Positions 18,579 through 28,699 of a DNA stretch of 64,000 nt are shown piece by piece. Position 1 is the stretch's first letter. Every line of letters starts with the position of its first letter. Under the pieces are notes generated by a model. The model was not told the origin of the DNA. It was given only the letters and a program-made list of their open reading frames with translations, and searched no databases. A program made the translations under genes and the position numbers. The DNA is from Pseudomonas maumuensis. Its GTDB lineage: Bacteria; Pseudomonadota; Gammaproteobacteria; Pseudomonadales; Pseudomonadaceae. The stretch lies in assembly GCF_019139675.1 (NCBI RefSeq), contig NZ_CP077077.1, forward strand, positions 4,092,001 through 4,156,000, given 5' to 3'.

Positions 18579-19408
18579 AGCACCGGCCCTGCACTGGTGG
18601 GTTGCACCAGGCGCTCGACAAAGAATTCCAGATGCCCACGCGGGTTGGCAGGCAGCGGCCAGCTATCGACCTTCTGCGCGATGGCCTTGAACGCCAGCGC
18701 ACACTTGGACCGAGGGAAGGCCTCATAGACCGCCCGCTGCTTCTGCACGGCCTTGCGCACGCATTCGTCGTAAGGCACGGCACCGACATATTGTAGGGCG
18801 ACGTCGAGGAAGCGGTCCGTGACCTTGGTCAACTTGGCGAAAAGGTTGCGGCCTTCCTGCGGGCTCTGGGCCATGTTGGCCAGCACACGGAATCGATTCA
18901 TCCCGTAATCACGGTTGAGCAGCTTGATCAGCGCATAGGCGTCGGTGATCGAGGTCGGCTCGTCGCACACCACCAGCAACACTTCCTGGGCGGCGCGAAC
19001 AAAGCTGACCACCGAGTCACCGATACCCGCAGCCGTGTCGATCACCAGCACATCGAGATTGTCGCCGATATCGCTGAAGGCCTGAATCAGGCCGGCGTGC
19101 TGCGCGGGCGCCAGATGCACCATGCTTTGCGTGCCGGAGGCCGCCGGGACGATGCGCACACCGCCAGGCCCCTGCAACAGTACGTCACGCAACTCGCAGC
19201 GGCCTTCGATCACGTCGGCGAGGGTGCGCTTGGGCGTGAGCCCCAGCAGAACGTCGACATTGGCCAGGCCCAGGTCGGCGTCCAGCAACATCACCCGGCG
19301 GCCGAGCTCGGCCAGCGCCAGGGACAGGTTCACTGAAACGTTAGTCTTGCCGACGCCACCTTTGCCACCGGTCACGGCGATCACCTGTACGGGATGCATG
19401 CTACCCAT
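18575..19408 (-). CDS. fleN: Flagellar number regulator FleN (FlhG)
   Basis: This is a 277-residue MinD/ParA-type ATPase with deviant Walker A GGKGGVGKTN near residue 15 and Walker B LVIDTAAGIGD. In Pseudomonas it restricts flagellar number by antagonising the master activator FleQ and works with FlhF for polar placement. It is located between flhF and fliA. The C-terminal helix region (AFKAIAQKVDSWPLP) is FleN-like. The stop is coupled to the fliA start. Confidence 0.95.
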   Translation of the reverse strand: MGSMHPVQVIAVTGGKGGVGKTNVSVNLSLALAELGRRVMLLDADLGLANVDVLLGLTPKRTLADVIEGRCELRDVLLQGPGGVRIVPAASGTQSMVHLAPAQHAGLIQAFSDIGDNLDVLVIDTAAGIGDSVVSFVRAAQEVLLVVCDEPTSITDAYALIKLLNRDYGMNRFRVLANMAQSPQEGRNLFAKLTKVTDRFLDVALQYVGAVPYDECVRKAVQKQRAVYEAFPRSKCALAFKAIAQKVDSWPLPANPRGHLEFFVERLVQPTSAGPVL

Positions 19409-19522
19409 GTCTGTTCTTTACCTTGTCTCGCTTGGACCCAGGCCACATGAGGGGCTGAACATTCAAGGCCACGGTCCGGCCGGGCAACCCCATGATGTAG
19501 GTACTTTGCACAGTATTCACCC

Positions 19523-20836
19523 TCAACCCGCGCGCTTGCCAGGGCTGTGGTACAGATCAGCGAACATGTCGGCCATGGCCTCGTCGCTGGGCTCTTCCTG
19601 CAATTGCACACTGACAGCGCGGCTTACCAACTGGTGCTTGCGCGGTAGCTGCAGGTCGTCGGGAATGCGCGGCCCATCGGTCAGATAGGCCACCGGCAAC
19701 TCATGACTGATAGCCAGGCTCAGCACTTCACCGAGACAGGCCGTTTCGTCGAGTTTGGTCAGGATGCAACCGGCCAGCCCACAGCGTTTGTAGCTGTGGT
19801 AGGCGGCGGTGAGCACCTGCTTCTGGCTGGTGGTCGCCAGCACCAGGTAATTCTTCGCGGCGATGCCGCGCCCGGCCAGGGTCTCGAGCTGCATGCGCAG
19901 CGCCGGGTCGCTGGCCTGCAGGCCGGCGGTGTCGATCAGCACCACACGCTTGCGCAGCAGCGGCTCCAGGGCCTGGGCCAGCGACTCGCCCGGGTCGACA
20001 TAGGTGACCGGCACGTTGAGGATACGCCCCAGCGTCTTGAGCTGCTCCTGGGCACCGATGCGGAAGCTGTCCATGCTCACCAGCGCCAGGTTGTTCGCGC
20101 CGTACTTGAGCACGTAGCGCGCGGCCAGCTTGGCCAGCGTGGTGGTCTTGCCCATGCCGGCCGGGCCGACCATGGCGATCACCCCGCCCTCTTCGATCGG
20201 TTCGATCTCGGGCACGTCGATCATCCGCGCCAGGTGCGCCAGGACCATGCGCCAGGCATGACGTGGTTCTTCGATGCCGGCGGTGAGGTCGAGCAGCTCG
20301 CGGGCCAAGCCACCGGAAAGGCCAAGGCGCTGCAGCCGGCGCCAGAGGTTGGCCTGCTGCGGCTTGCTGCCTTGCAGCTGGCTCCAGGCGAGCGAACCGA
20401 GCTGGACTTCCAGCAACTCGCGCAAGCCGGTCAACTCAAAACGCATGGCATCGAACAGGCGTGGATCAACAGGTGCCGACGCAGGCGCGACAACCGGCGC
20501 GGGCTCATCGACATGCGGCTCGATCAACGGCTCCGAGGCGGTCAGCGGTTGCCCGGCGAACAATTGCCGGTTACCGCCTTCGCTGGCTTCGCCACGCCCG
20601 CTCAGCTCGGCCTGGGCGTTGACGATGCGCGACTGCGTCTTGCGCAGCTCGTCTTCGAGCTCAGCGTTGGGCACGCGCGGGGCCAGGGCGGACAGCTTGT
20701 AGTCCAGCGCAGCCGTCAGCTCGACACCGCCGGCGATGCGCCGGTTGCCGATGATGGCGGCGTCGGAGCCGAGCTCATCACGGACCAGCTTCATGGCCTG
20801 ACGCATATCGGCGGCAAAAAAACGCTTAACTTGCAT
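19523..20836 (-). CDS. flhF: Flagellar biosynthesis GTPase FlhF
   Basis: This is a 437-residue SRP-type GTPase. An N-terminal basic/variable B region (MQVKRFFAADMRQAMKLV) is followed by a helical N domain and the G domain with the P-loop GPAGMGKTTTLAKLAARY. VLIDTAGLQ and ILTKLDETACLG (G4) follow. FlhF recruits the first flagellar components to the cell pole. It lies 11 bases after flhA. The ribosome site is weak, suggesting translation coupled to flhA. Confidence 0.95.
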   Translation of the reverse strand: MQVKRFFAADMRQAMKLVRDELGSDAAIIGNRRIAGGVELTAALDYKLSALAPRVPNAELEDELRKTQSRIVNAQAELSGRGEASEGGNRQLFAGQPLTASEPLIEPHVDEPAPVVAPASAPVDPRLFDAMRFELTGLRELLEVQLGSLAWSQLQGSKPQQANLWRRLQRLGLSGGLARELLDLTAGIEEPRHAWRMVLAHLARMIDVPEIEPIEEGGVIAMVGPAGMGKTTTLAKLAARYVLKYGANNLALVSMDSFRIGAQEQLKTLGRILNVPVTYVDPGESLAQALEPLLRKRVVLIDTAGLQASDPALRMQLETLAGRGIAAKNYLVLATTSQKQVLTAAYHSYKRCGLAGCILTKLDETACLGEVLSLAISHELPVAYLTDGPRIPDDLQLPRKHQLVSRAVSVQLQEEPSDEAMADMFADLYHSPGKRAG

Positions 20837-20847
20837 AACCCACTACC

Positions 20848-22977
20848 TCAGCCGTTGGGGCCCACGGTGGCAACGATGGTGACTTGCTTGTTGTCAGGTA
20901 TTTCCTGATACGCCAAAACATGCAAATTCGGTACAGCCAGGCGGCCGAAGCGCGACAGCATGGCACGGATCGGGCCGGCAACCAGAAGTATGGCCGGCTG
21001 GCCCTGCATTTCCTGGCGCTGGGCTGCCTCGATCAACGAACGCTGAAGCTTTTCGGCCATGCTCGGCTCAAGAAGAACACCATCTTCCTGACCTTGCCCG
21101 GCCCTTTGCAGACTATTGAGCAAGATTTGTTCCAACCTTGGCTCAAGGGTGATCACAGGCAGCTCCGACTCAACGCCGACAATGCTTTGCACGATGGCGC
21201 GGGACAATCCGACGCGCACCAGCGCCACCAGCGCGGCGGTATCTTGACTCTTCGCCGCATTGTTGGCGATGGCTTCGGCAATACTGCGAATGTCGCGCAC
21301 CGGCACCTGTTCGGCGAGCAATGCCTGTAGAACTTTAAGCAGACCCGACAAGGAAATGACACCCGGCACCACCTCTTCGGCCAGTTTCGGCGAAACCTTG
21401 GCCAGCACCTGCAGCAATTGCACCACCTCCTCGTGCCCGATCAGCTCGTGGCAGTGCTTCTGCAGTATCTGGTTCAGGTGGGTGGCGACCACGGTACTGG
21501 CGTCCACCACCGTATAGCCCAGCGATTGCGCCTGGGCGCGCTGGCCGACATCGATCCATACCGCCTCCAGGCCAAACGCCGGGTCTCGCGAGGCAATGCC
21601 GTTGAGCGTGCCGAACACCTGGCCGGGGTTGATCGCCAGCTCCCGGTCGGGGTAGATCTCGGCTTCGGCCAGGATCACGCCCATCAGCGTCAGGCGATAG
21701 GCGCTGGGCTGCAGGTCAAGGTTGTCGCGAATATGCACGGTGGGCATGAGGAAGCCCAGGTCTTGGGAAAGCTTTTTGCGCACGCCCTTGATCCGCGCCA
21801 GCAACTGCCCACCCTGGTTGCGGTCGACCAGCGGAATCAGCCGGTAGCCGACTTCCAGGCCGATCATGTCGATGGGAGTGACGTCGTCCCAGCCCAGCTC
21901 CTTGGTTTCCATGGCGCGCTGCGGTGACGGCAGCAGGTCCTGCTGACGCTGCACCTCCTGCAAGGCGACGACCTTGGCCTTCTGCTGTTTCTTCCAGACC
22001 AGATAGGCGCCGCCACCGGCGAGGGCGCCGAGGCTGAGGAAGGCGACATGAGGCATGCCCGGCACCAACCCCATGACGATCATCAGACCGGCAGAGACGG
22101 CCAGGGCCTTGGGCGAATCGAACATCTGCCGATTGATCAGCTTGCCCATGTCCTCGGAGCCCGAGGCGCGGGTAACCATGATCGCAGCGGCGGTGGACAG
22201 CAACAGCGATGGCAACTGCGCCACCAAACCGTCACCGATGGTCAACAGGGCATAGACCTTGCCGGCATCGGCGAAGGTCATGTTGTGCTGCAGCATACCG
22301 ATGAGCATGCCGCCGATGAGGTTGATGAACAGAATCAGCAAACCGGCAATGGCGTCGCCGCGCACGAACTTGCTGGCACCGTCCATGGAACCGTAGAACT
22401 CGGCCTCCTGGGCGACCTCGGCACGGCGGGCCTTGGCCTGGACCTGGTCGATCAGGCCGGCGTTGAGGTCGGCATCGATGGCCATCTGCTTGCCGGGCAT
22501 GGCGTCGAGGGTGAAGCGTGCGCTCACCTCGGAAATGCGCCCGGCGCCCTTGGTAACCACCACGAAGTTGATGATCATGAGGATGGCGAACACTACCGCA
22601 CCGACGACGTAGTTGCCGCCGATCACCACTTCACCGAAGGCCTGGATCACCTTGCCCGCAGCGCCGTGGCCTTCCTGGCCGTGAAGCATGACCACGCGGG
22701 TGGAAGCGACGTTGAGCGCCAGGCGCAGCAAGGTCGCCACCAGCAGAATGGTCGGGAAGGCAGCGAAATCCAGCGGACGCAAGGCATACACGCAGACCAG
22801 CAGGACCACGATCGACAGGGCGATGTTGAAGGTGAAGAACACGTCGAGCAGGAACGGCGGGATCGGCAACATCATCATTGCCAGCATCACCAGCAGGAGC
22901 AGCGGCACACCGAGATTGCCCCGACCGAGACCGGCCAGGTTGTTACGGGCACTGCTGATTAACTGAGTGCGATCCAC
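20848..22977 (-). CDS. flhA: Flagellar biosynthesis protein FlhA
   Basis: This is a 709-residue export-gate protein. The N-terminal half has about eight membrane helices. The conserved cytoplasmic loop reads GAGRISEVSARFTLDAMPGKQMAIDADLN. The C-terminal soluble domain (residues ~350-700) docks chaperone-substrate complexes. It starts at GTG 22977 (MDRTQLISSARNN) with a GAGGAA about seven bases upstream. It is the first gene of the long minus-strand flagellar/chemotaxis run and has a sigma54-type promoter about 55-70 bases upstream. Confidence 0.96.
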   Translation of the reverse strand: MDRTQLISSARNNLAGLGRGNLGVPLLLLVMLAMMMLPIPPFLLDVFFTFNIALSIVVLLVCVYALRPLDFAAFPTILLVATLLRLALNVASTRVVMLHGQEGHGAAGKVIQAFGEVVIGGNYVVGAVVFAILMIINFVVVTKGAGRISEVSARFTLDAMPGKQMAIDADLNAGLIDQVQAKARRAEVAQEAEFYGSMDGASKFVRGDAIAGLLILFINLIGGMLIGMLQHNMTFADAGKVYALLTIGDGLVAQLPSLLLSTAAAIMVTRASGSEDMGKLINRQMFDSPKALAVSAGLMIVMGLVPGMPHVAFLSLGALAGGGAYLVWKKQQKAKVVALQEVQRQQDLLPSPQRAMETKELGWDDVTPIDMIGLEVGYRLIPLVDRNQGGQLLARIKGVRKKLSQDLGFLMPTVHIRDNLDLQPSAYRLTLMGVILAEAEIYPDRELAINPGQVFGTLNGIASRDPAFGLEAVWIDVGQRAQAQSLGYTVVDASTVVATHLNQILQKHCHELIGHEEVVQLLQVLAKVSPKLAEEVVPGVISLSGLLKVLQALLAEQVPVRDIRSIAEAIANNAAKSQDTAALVALVRVGLSRAIVQSIVGVESELPVITLEPRLEQILLNSLQRAGQGQEDGVLLEPSMAEKLQRSLIEAAQRQEMQGQPAILLVAGPIRAMLSRFGRLAVPNLHVLAYQEIPDNKQVTIVATVGPNG

Positions 22978-23032
22978 CGCGATTCCTCTTCAAGCAAAAC
23001 TTTGACGCCTGCGTGGCGACTGGCGCTGCCTT

Positions 23033-23049
23033 TGCAAGAAGCTTTCCAA
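23033..23049 (-). promoter_or_regulatory. Sigma54-type (-24/-12) promoter of flhA
   Basis: On the minus strand the sequence TTGGAAAGCTTCTTGCA has the invariant GG (-24) and GC (-12) doublets separated by exactly ten bases. This matches the RpoN consensus TGGCAC-N5-TTGC reasonably well. It lies about 55-70 bases upstream of the flhA GTG. Control of flhA by RpoN and FleQ is established in P. aeruginosa, so the site makes biological sense. No FleQ box was identified. Confidence 0.6.
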
Positions 23050-23122
23050 CTTTTCTGAGAACAGGCATTTTTGAGGGGCTCGGATTCCGCATACCCCAAA
23101 AAACAACAAACCTGGCGCGAAC

Positions 23123-23158
23123 AAAAAACCCGCATCACTCTCGCGATGCGGGTTCTTG
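23123..23158 (-). terminator. Rho-independent terminator of asd
   Basis: On the minus strand an eight-to-nine base-pair GC-rich stem (ACCCGCATC with GATGCGGGT, loop about GCGAGAGT) is followed by a run of six T. It lies about 25 bases after the asd stop and ends the leu-asd transcription unit before flhA. Confidence 0.8.
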
Positions 23159-23183
23159 GACAGCCCGGCTCAACCCAGACCTA

Positions 23184-24296
23184 TCACCGCTCCAGCAGAA
23201 TCCGCAGCATACGCCGCAACGGCTCGGCAGCCCCCCACAGCAGCTGGTCACCGACGGTGAAGGCACCCAGGTACTGCGATCCCATGTTCAACTTGCGCAG
23301 CCGCCCAACCGGTACGTTCAGGGTTCCGGTGACCTGTGTCGGGCTCAGCTCCTGCATGCTGATCTCACGCTGGTTCGGCACCAGCTTCACCCAAGGGTTG
23401 TGCTGGCTGATCATGCCTTCGATATCCGCCAGTGGCACGTCCTTGTTCAACTTGATGGTCAGCGCCTGGCTGTGGCAGCGCATGGCGCCGATACGCACGC
23501 AGATGCCGTCGACCGGGATCGGGCTCTTGAAGCGACCGAGGATCTTGTTGGTCTCGGCCTGGGCTTTCCACTCTTCGCGGCTCTGGCCGTTCGGCAGTTC
23601 CTTGTCGATCCACGGGATCAGGCTGCCGGCCAGCGGCACGCCGAAGTTGTCGGTCGGGAAGCCTTCGCCACGCATGGCCTCGGCCACCTTGCGGTCGATG
23701 TCGAGGATGGCGCTGGCCGGGTTGGCCAGATCGTCGGCGACCGCCGCGTGAATACCGCCCATCTGCTTGATCAGCTCACGCATGTTCTGCGCGCCGGCAC
23801 CCGACGCCGCCTGGTAGGTCATGGCGCTCATCCACTCGACCAGACCGGCTTCGAACAGGCCGCCCAGGCCCATCAGCATCAGACTGACAGTGCAGTTGCC
23901 GCCGATGTAGTTCTTGGTGCCCGCATCCAGCTGCTGGTCGATGACCTTGCGGTTGACCGGGTCGAGGATGATCACCGCGTCGTCCTGCATGCGCAGGGAC
24001 GAGGCGGCGTCGATCCAGTAGCCCTGCCAGCCGGCTTCGCGCAGCTTGGGGAACACTTCGTTGGTGTAGTCGCCACCCTGGCAGGTCAGGATAACGTCGA
24101 GGGTCTTGAGCTCTTCGATGTTGTAGGCATCCTTGAGCGGCGCAATGTCCTTGCCCACCGCAGGGCCCTGACCACCGACATTGGAGGTGGTGAAGAACAC
24201 CGGCTCGATCAGGTCGAAGTCCTGCTCTTCGAGCATCCGCTGCATGAGCACCGAACCGACCATTCCACGCCAACCGATCAGACCTACACGTTTCAT
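23184..24296 (-). CDS. asd: Aspartate-semialdehyde dehydrogenase
   Basis: This 370-residue enzyme reduces aspartyl phosphate to aspartate semialdehyde with NADPH, the branch point to lysine, diaminopimelate, threonine and methionine. The NADP loop is [17 protein letters not shown] at the N-terminus. The active-site cysteine is in GGNCTVSLM, and the substrate-binding histidine region is [13 protein letters not shown]. Length and motifs match the gamma-proteobacterial Asd. It lies downstream of leuB, separated by a hairpin. Confidence 0.96.
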   Translation of the reverse strand: MKRVGLIGWRGMVGSVLMQRMLEEQDFDLIEPVFFTTSNVGGQGPAVGKDIAPLKDAYNIEELKTLDVILTCQGGDYTNEVFPKLREAGWQGYWIDAASSLRMQDDAVIILDPVNRKVIDQQLDAGTKNYIGGNCTVSLMLMGLGGLFEAGLVEWMSAMTYQAASGAGAQNMRELIKQMGGIHAAVADDLANPASAILDIDRKVAEAMRGEGFPTDNFGVPLAGSLIPWIDKELPNGQSREEWKAQAETNKILGRFKSPIPVDGICVRIGAMRCHSQALTIKLNKDVPLADIEGMISQHNPWVKLVPNQREISMQELSPTQVTGTLNVPVGRLRKLNMGSQYLGAFTVGDQLLWGAAEPLRRMLRILLER

Positions 24297-24320
24297 CGCA
24301 ACTACACCTTTGCTAAAAGT

Positions 24321-24352
24321 GGGCCGCCACCGGGAGTTTTGGGTGGCGGGCC
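24321..24352 (-). terminator. Hairpin between leuB and asd (possible attenuator)
   Basis: A stem of about ten GC-rich pairs (GGCCCGCCACC with GGTGGCGGCC on the minus strand) lies just after leuB and before asd. It is followed by ACTTTTAG rather than a full T-run, so it may only weaken read-through. Confidence 0.4.
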
Positions 24353-24359
24353 AGAGAGA

Positions 24360-25442
24360 TTACAGATTCCGCAGCGCTGCGACTACTGCATCGCCCATTT
24401 CCTGCGTACCGACCTTGCGGCAACCTTCGGAGAAGATGTCACCAGTACGCAGGCCCTGGTCCAGCACCAGGCTCACGGCCTGCTCGATGGCCTCGGCGGC
24501 GACCGTCTGGTTGAAGCTGTAGCGCAGCATCATCGACACCGAGAGGATGGTCGCCAGCGGGTTGGCGATGCCCTGCCCGGCGATGTCCGGCGCCGAACCG
24601 TGGCACGGCTCGTACATGCCCTTGTTAGCCGCATCCAACGACGCCGATGGCAACATGCCGATGGAACCGGTGAGCATGGAAGCCTCATCCGACAAAATGT
24701 CGCCGAACATGTTGTCGGTCACCACCACGTCGAACTGCTTGGGCGCACGCACCAGCTGCATGGCGGCGTTGTCCACGTACATGTGGCTCAGCTCGACGTC
24801 CGGGTAGTCCTTGGCCACTTCCTCGACCACTTCGCGCCACAGCTGGCTGGAGGCCAGGACGTTGGCCTTGTCCACCGAGCACAGCTTCTTGCCGCGCACA
24901 CGGGCCATGTCGAAGCCGACGCGGGCGATGCGGCGCACTTCGCTTTCGCTGTATGGCAGGGTGTCGTAAGCCTGGCGCTCGCCGCCTTCCAGCTCACGCT
25001 GGCCGCGTGGCGCGCCGAAGTAGATGCCGCCGGTCAGCTCGCGGACGATGAGGATGTTCAGGCCGGCGACGATCTCTGGCTTGAGCGACGAGGCGTCGGC
25101 CAGTTGCGGATAGAGGATGGCCGGCCGCAGGTTGGCGAACAGGCCCAGTTGCGAACGGATCTTCAGCAAGCCGCGCTCCGGGCGGATGTCACGCTCGATC
25201 TTGTCCCACTTCGGGCCACCCACGGCGCCCAGCAGCACGGCATCGGCCTGGCGCGCGCGCTCCAGGGTCTCGTCTGCCAGCGGCACGCCGTGCTTGTCGA
25301 TGGCCGCGCCACCGATCACGTCGTGGGTGAGGCTGAAGCCGAGCTGGAACTTGTCGTTGGCCAGCTCCAGCACCTTGACCGCCTCGGCCATGATTTCCGG
25401 ACCGATGCCATCACCTGGGAGAATCAGAATCTGCTTGCTCAT
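24360..25442 (-). CDS. leuB: 3-isopropylmalate dehydrogenase
   Basis: This 360-residue NAD-dependent decarboxylating dehydrogenase makes 2-ketoisocaproate for leucine. It begins [20 protein letters not shown]. The substrate-binding arginines lie in the [16 protein letters not shown] region. The metal-binding aspartates lie around [16 protein letters not shown] and the NAD loop in [18 protein letters not shown]. The start at 25442 was chosen over 25535 because homologues begin with MSKQILIL. Separated from leuD by 114 bp that hold a single REP element. Confidence 0.96.
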   Translation of the reverse strand: MSKQILILPGDGIGPEIMAEAVKVLELANDKFQLGFSLTHDVIGGAAIDKHGVPLADETLERARQADAVLLGAVGGPKWDKIERDIRPERGLLKIRSQLGLFANLRPAILYPQLADASSLKPEIVAGLNILIVRELTGGIYFGAPRGQRELEGGERQAYDTLPYSESEVRRIARVGFDMARVRGKKLCSVDKANVLASSQLWREVVEEVAKDYPDVELSHMYVDNAAMQLVRAPKQFDVVVTDNMFGDILSDEASMLTGSIGMLPSASLDAANKGMYEPCHGSAPDIAGQGIANPLATILSVSMMLRYSFNQTVAAEAIEQAVSLVLDQGLRTGDIFSEGCRKVGTQEMGDAVVAALRNL

Positions 25443-25506
25443 GCTTTCCTCTATCCAATCAAGCGGCGCGCCCTGTCGGCGCGCCGATAAACTCAGTGTC
25501 CAACGG

Positions 25507-25537
25507 GCCTCATCGCGGGGCAAGCCCGCTTCCACGC
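25507..25537. repeat. Single REP element between leuD and leuB
   Basis: The stretch GCCTCATCGCGGGGCAAGCC followed by CGCTTCCACG is a REP unit of the P. putida type. It contains the short palindrome GCGGGGCAAGCCCGC. It occupies the gap where other pseudomonads, as I recall, have a small gene between leuD and leuB. A partial copy of the same family occurs at about 32811-32825 beside dusC. Confidence 0.6.
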
Positions 25538-25556
25538 GTGGTGATGAGGCCTTCGA

Positions 25557-26198
25557 TCAATCGCGGAACAACCACGGCTGGCTGGCGCGGTGCTTGCCCT
25601 CGAACACCTTGATCGCGTCGCTGTCCTGCAGGGTCAGGCCGATATCGTCCAGGCCGTTGAGCAGGCAGTGCTTGCGGAACGCGTCGATCTCGAACTTCAG
25701 CACTTTGCCGTCAGGGCGGGTCACGGCCTGGGCGTCGAGGTCGATGGTCAACTGGTAGCCCGGGCTGGCCTCGACCTGTTTGAACAGCTCGTCGACCTCA
25801 GCGGCGTCGAGAATGATCGGCAACAGGCCATTCTTGAAGCTGTTGTTGAAGAAGATGTCGGCGAAGCTCGGCGCAATCACGCTGCGGAAACCGTACTCAT
25901 CAAGTGCCCACGGCGCATGCTCGCGGCTCGAGCCGCAACCGAAGTTCTCCCGCGCCAGCAACACGCTGGCACCTTGGTAGCGCGCGTGGTTGAGCACGAA
26001 GTCCTGGTTCAACGGGCGCTTGCTGTTGTCCTGGTAAGGCTGGCCGACGTCGAGGTAGCGCCACTCGTCGAACAGGTTGGGGCCAAAGCCGGTGCGCTTG
26101 ATCGACTTGAGGAACTGCTTGGGAATGATCTGGTCGGTGTCGACGTTGGCACGATCCAATGGCGCGACGAGGCCGGTGTGCTGGGTAAAGGCTTTCAT
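25557..26198 (-). CDS. leuD: 3-isopropylmalate dehydratase small subunit
   Basis: This 213-residue protein begins [20 protein letters not shown]. The family signature [18 protein letters not shown] sits around residues 70-87, and [17 protein letters not shown] follows. It pairs with LeuC to isomerise 2-isopropylmalate to 3-isopropylmalate. The start ATG overlaps the leuC stop (ATGA at 26195-26198), which fixes it against the longer frame to 26393. Confidence 0.96.
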   Translation of the reverse strand: MKAFTQHTGLVAPLDRANVDTDQIIPKQFLKSIKRTGFGPNLFDEWRYLDVGQPYQDNSKRPLNQDFVLNHARYQGASVLLARENFGCGSSREHAPWALDEYGFRSVIAPSFADIFFNNSFKNGLLPIILDAAEVDELFKQVEASPGYQLTIDLDAQAVTRPDGKVLKFEIDAFRKHCLLNGLDDIGLTLQDSDAIKVFEGKHRASQPWLFRD

Positions 26199-27628
26199 GC
26201 TGCGCTCCCTTGGATCAACTCGCGGACATCGATGAAGTGGCCGGTCACCGCGGCGGCGGCGGCCATGGCCGGGCTGACCAGGTGGGTACGGCCACCGGCG
26301 CCCTGGCGACCCTCGAAGTTGCGATTGGAGGTGGACGCGCAGTGCTCGCCGCTTTCCAGGCGGTCCGGGTTCATCGCCAGGCACATCGAGCAACCCGGTT
26401 CACGCCACTCGAAGCCGGCCTCGAGGAAAATCTTGTCCAACCCTTCGCGCTCGGCCTGGGCCTTGACCAGGCCCGAACCCGGCACCACCAGCGCCTGCTT
26501 GACGTTGGCGGCGACCTTGCGGCCCTTGGCGATCTCGGCGGCGGCGCGCAGGTCTTCGATGCGCGAGTTGGTGCATGAGCCGATGAACACGCGGTCGAGC
26601 TGGATGTCGGTGATCGCCTGGTTGGCGGCCAGGCCCATGTACTTGAGGGCGCGCTCGATCGAGCCGCGCTTGATCAGGTCGGGTTCGGCGGCCGGGTCGG
26701 GCACGCGCTGGTCGACGGCAAGGACCATCTCAGGCGAGGTACCCCAGCTGACCTGCGGCTTGATCTGGGCGGCGTCGAGCTCGACCACGGTGTCGAAAAC
26801 CGCGTCGGCATCGGAGACCAGGCCTTTCCAGGCCTCGACGGCCTGCGTCCACTGCGCACCCTTCGGTGCGTAGGGACGACCCTCGACATAGCCGACGGTG
26901 GTGTCGTCGACCGCCACCAACCCAACACGGGCGCCAGCCTCGATGGACATGTTGCAGATGGTCATGCGGCCTTCCATCGACAAGTCGCGGATGGCGCTCC
27001 CGGCGAACTCCATGGCATGGCCGTTGCCGCCGGCGGTGCCGATCTTGCCGATCACGGCGAGAACGATGTCCTTGGCGGTGACGCCCGCAGGCAACCGACC
27101 TTCAACGCGAACCAGCATGTTCTTCATCTTCTTGGCCACCAGGCACTGGGTGGCGAGCACGTGCTCCACCTCGGAAGTGCCGATGCCATGGGCCAGGGCG
27201 CCGAATGCGCCATGGGTGGAGGTGTGCGAGTCGCCGCAGACCACGGTCATGCCCGGCAAGGTCGCGCCCTGCTCCGGGCTGATGACATGCACGATACCCT
27301 GACGCTCGTCATTCATCTTGAATTCGACGATGCCATATTCGTCACAGTTCTCATCGAGGGTCTGCACCTGAAGGCGCGACACTTGGTCGACGATGGCCTC
27401 GATACCACCCTTGCGCTCGGGGGTGGTCGGTACGTTGTGGTCAGGGGTAGCGATGTTGGCATCGATGCGCCAGGGTTTGCGGCTGGCCAGGCGCAGGCCT
27501 TCGAAAGCCTGGGGCGAAGTCACTTCGTGGATGATGTGGCGGTCGATGTAGATCAAGGACGAGCCGTCATCGCGGCGCTTGACCTCATGAGCTTCCCAGA
27601 GTTTGTCGTAGAGCGTTTTGCCAGCCAT
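26195..27628 (-). CDS. leuC: 3-isopropylmalate dehydratase large subunit
   Basis: This 477-residue aconitase-family protein has iron-sulfur cysteines in [13 protein letters not shown] and GCSMCLAMN. Other signatures are [15 protein letters not shown] and [12 protein letters not shown]. It forms the isopropylmalate isomerase with LeuD. The start at 27628 ([16 protein letters not shown]) is the family norm. It is the first gene of leuC-leuD-leuB-asd, divergent from a LysR regulator that probably controls it. Confidence 0.96.
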   Translation of the reverse strand: MAGKTLYDKLWEAHEVKRRDDGSSLIYIDRHIIHEVTSPQAFEGLRLASRKPWRIDANIATPDHNVPTTPERKGGIEAIVDQVSRLQVQTLDENCDEYGIVEFKMNDERQGIVHVISPEQGATLPGMTVVCGDSHTSTHGAFGALAHGIGTSEVEHVLATQCLVAKKMKNMLVRVEGRLPAGVTAKDIVLAVIGKIGTAGGNGHAMEFAGSAIRDLSMEGRMTICNMSIEAGARVGLVAVDDTTVGYVEGRPYAPKGAQWTQAVEAWKGLVSDADAVFDTVVELDAAQIKPQVSWGTSPEMVLAVDQRVPDPAAEPDLIKRGSIERALKYMGLAANQAITDIQLDRVFIGSCTNSRIEDLRAAAEIAKGRKVAANVKQALVVPGSGLVKAQAEREGLDKIFLEAGFEWREPGCSMCLAMNPDRLESGEHCASTSNRNFEGRQGAGGRTHLVSPAMAAAAAVTGHFIDVRELIQGSAA

Positions 27629-27727
27629 CAGACTGTTCCTCATCAGCGTCTTTCTATGCCAAAGACCCCTTGGCTTGTACGGACGATGCTATGGCGATAG
27701 ATTGAATAACTCAAATTCATAATTTTC

Positions 27728-27738
27728 ATGCTTTGCAT
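27728..27738. promoter_or_regulatory. Candidate LysR-type operator between leuC and the LysR gene
   Basis: An 11-base palindrome ATGCTTTGCAT lies 20 bases before the LysR start, in an AT-rich patch of the 130-bp divergent region. It fits the T-N11-A dyad pattern loosely. It is a suggestion from symmetry and position only. Confidence 0.35.
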
Positions 27739-27758
27739 AACTATCAGGAATCCGAAAA

Positions 27759-28637
27759 GTGGACCTGGCCAACTTGAGCGCTTTTATCGCGATTGCCGAA
27801 ACCGGTAGTTTTTCCGGCGCCGGCGAACGCTTGCACCTGACACAACCCGCCATCAGCAAACGCATCGCCGGCCTGGAGCAACAATTGAATGTGCGCCTTT
27901 TCGATCGCCTGGGTCGCGAAGTGAATCTCACCGAAGCCGGTCGCGCCTTGTTACCGCGGGCCTATCAGATTCTCAACGTGCTCGATGATACGCGACGGGC
28001 ACTTACCAATCTGACCGGTGAAGTGGGAGGTCAGCTCACCCTGGCCACTAGCCACCACATCGGCTTGCATCGACTCCCCCCGGTATTGCGGGCTTTCACC
28101 CGGCGACACCCCGAAGTAGCACTGGATATTCAGTTCATGGATTCAGAAGCCGCCTACGACGAAATTCTCCATGGCCGCGCCGAAATTGCCGTTATTACCC
28201 TCGCCCCAGAACCTCACCACCTGATCAAGGCGACACAGGTCTGGAACGACGCCCTGGACTTCGTCGCCGCGCCTGAGCACCCGCTGGCCAGCAACGGCAC
28301 GGTCAGCCTGGCAGACGTGGCGCGTCATCCAGCGGTATTCCCCGGCGGTAACACATTCACCCACCACATCGTCCAGCGCCTGTTCGAAAGCCAGGGCCTG
28401 GTGCCGAATATCGCCATGAGCACCAACTACCTCGAAACCATCAAGATGATGGTGTCGATCGGCCTGGCCTGGAGTGTGCTGCCACGTACTATGCTCGATG
28501 AGCAGGTGGCGCCCATCGCCCTGCCCGGCATACAGCTGTCACGCCAGCTAGGCTACATATTGCACACGGAGCGCACGCTATCGAATGCGGCCAGGGCCTT
28601 CATGGCGCTGCTCGACAGCCACGCCGGAGCTGTCTGA
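27759..28637 (+). CDS. LysR-family transcriptional regulator
   Basis: This 292-residue protein has an N-terminal winged helix-turn-helix (MDLANLSAFIAIAETGSFSG, then LHLTQPAISKRIAGLEQQL). A periplasmic-binding-protein-like sensor domain follows. It starts at GTG 27759 with AGGA at suitable spacing. It is divergent from leuC with 130 bp between, the standard arrangement for a LysR protein that controls its neighbour. The effector is not known from sequence; a leucine-pathway intermediate would be a natural guess. Confidence 0.9.
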   Translation: MDLANLSAFIAIAETGSFSGAGERLHLTQPAISKRIAGLEQQLNVRLFDRLGREVNLTEAGRALLPRAYQILNVLDDTRRALTNLTGEVGGQLTLATSHHIGLHRLPPVLRAFTRRHPEVALDIQFMDSEAAYDEILHGRAEIAVITLAPEPHHLIKATQVWNDALDFVAAPEHPLASNGTVSLADVARHPAVFPGGNTFTHHIVQRLFESQGLVPNIAMSTNYLETIKMMVSIGLAWSVLPRTMLDEQVAPIALPGIQLSRQLGYILHTERTLSNAARAFMALLDSHAGAV

Positions 28638-28699
28638 CCGGTCGCAAGCACGGCATTTCTCTCCACAAGGACGCGTTTTCCGCCAAAGGTCTGGTATCG

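Noticed and set aside
23013..25490. An 825-residue plus-strand frame opposite asd and leuB
   Set aside because: Composition is typical of an antisense frame and it crosses two well-defined genes plus a terminator; no domain pattern.
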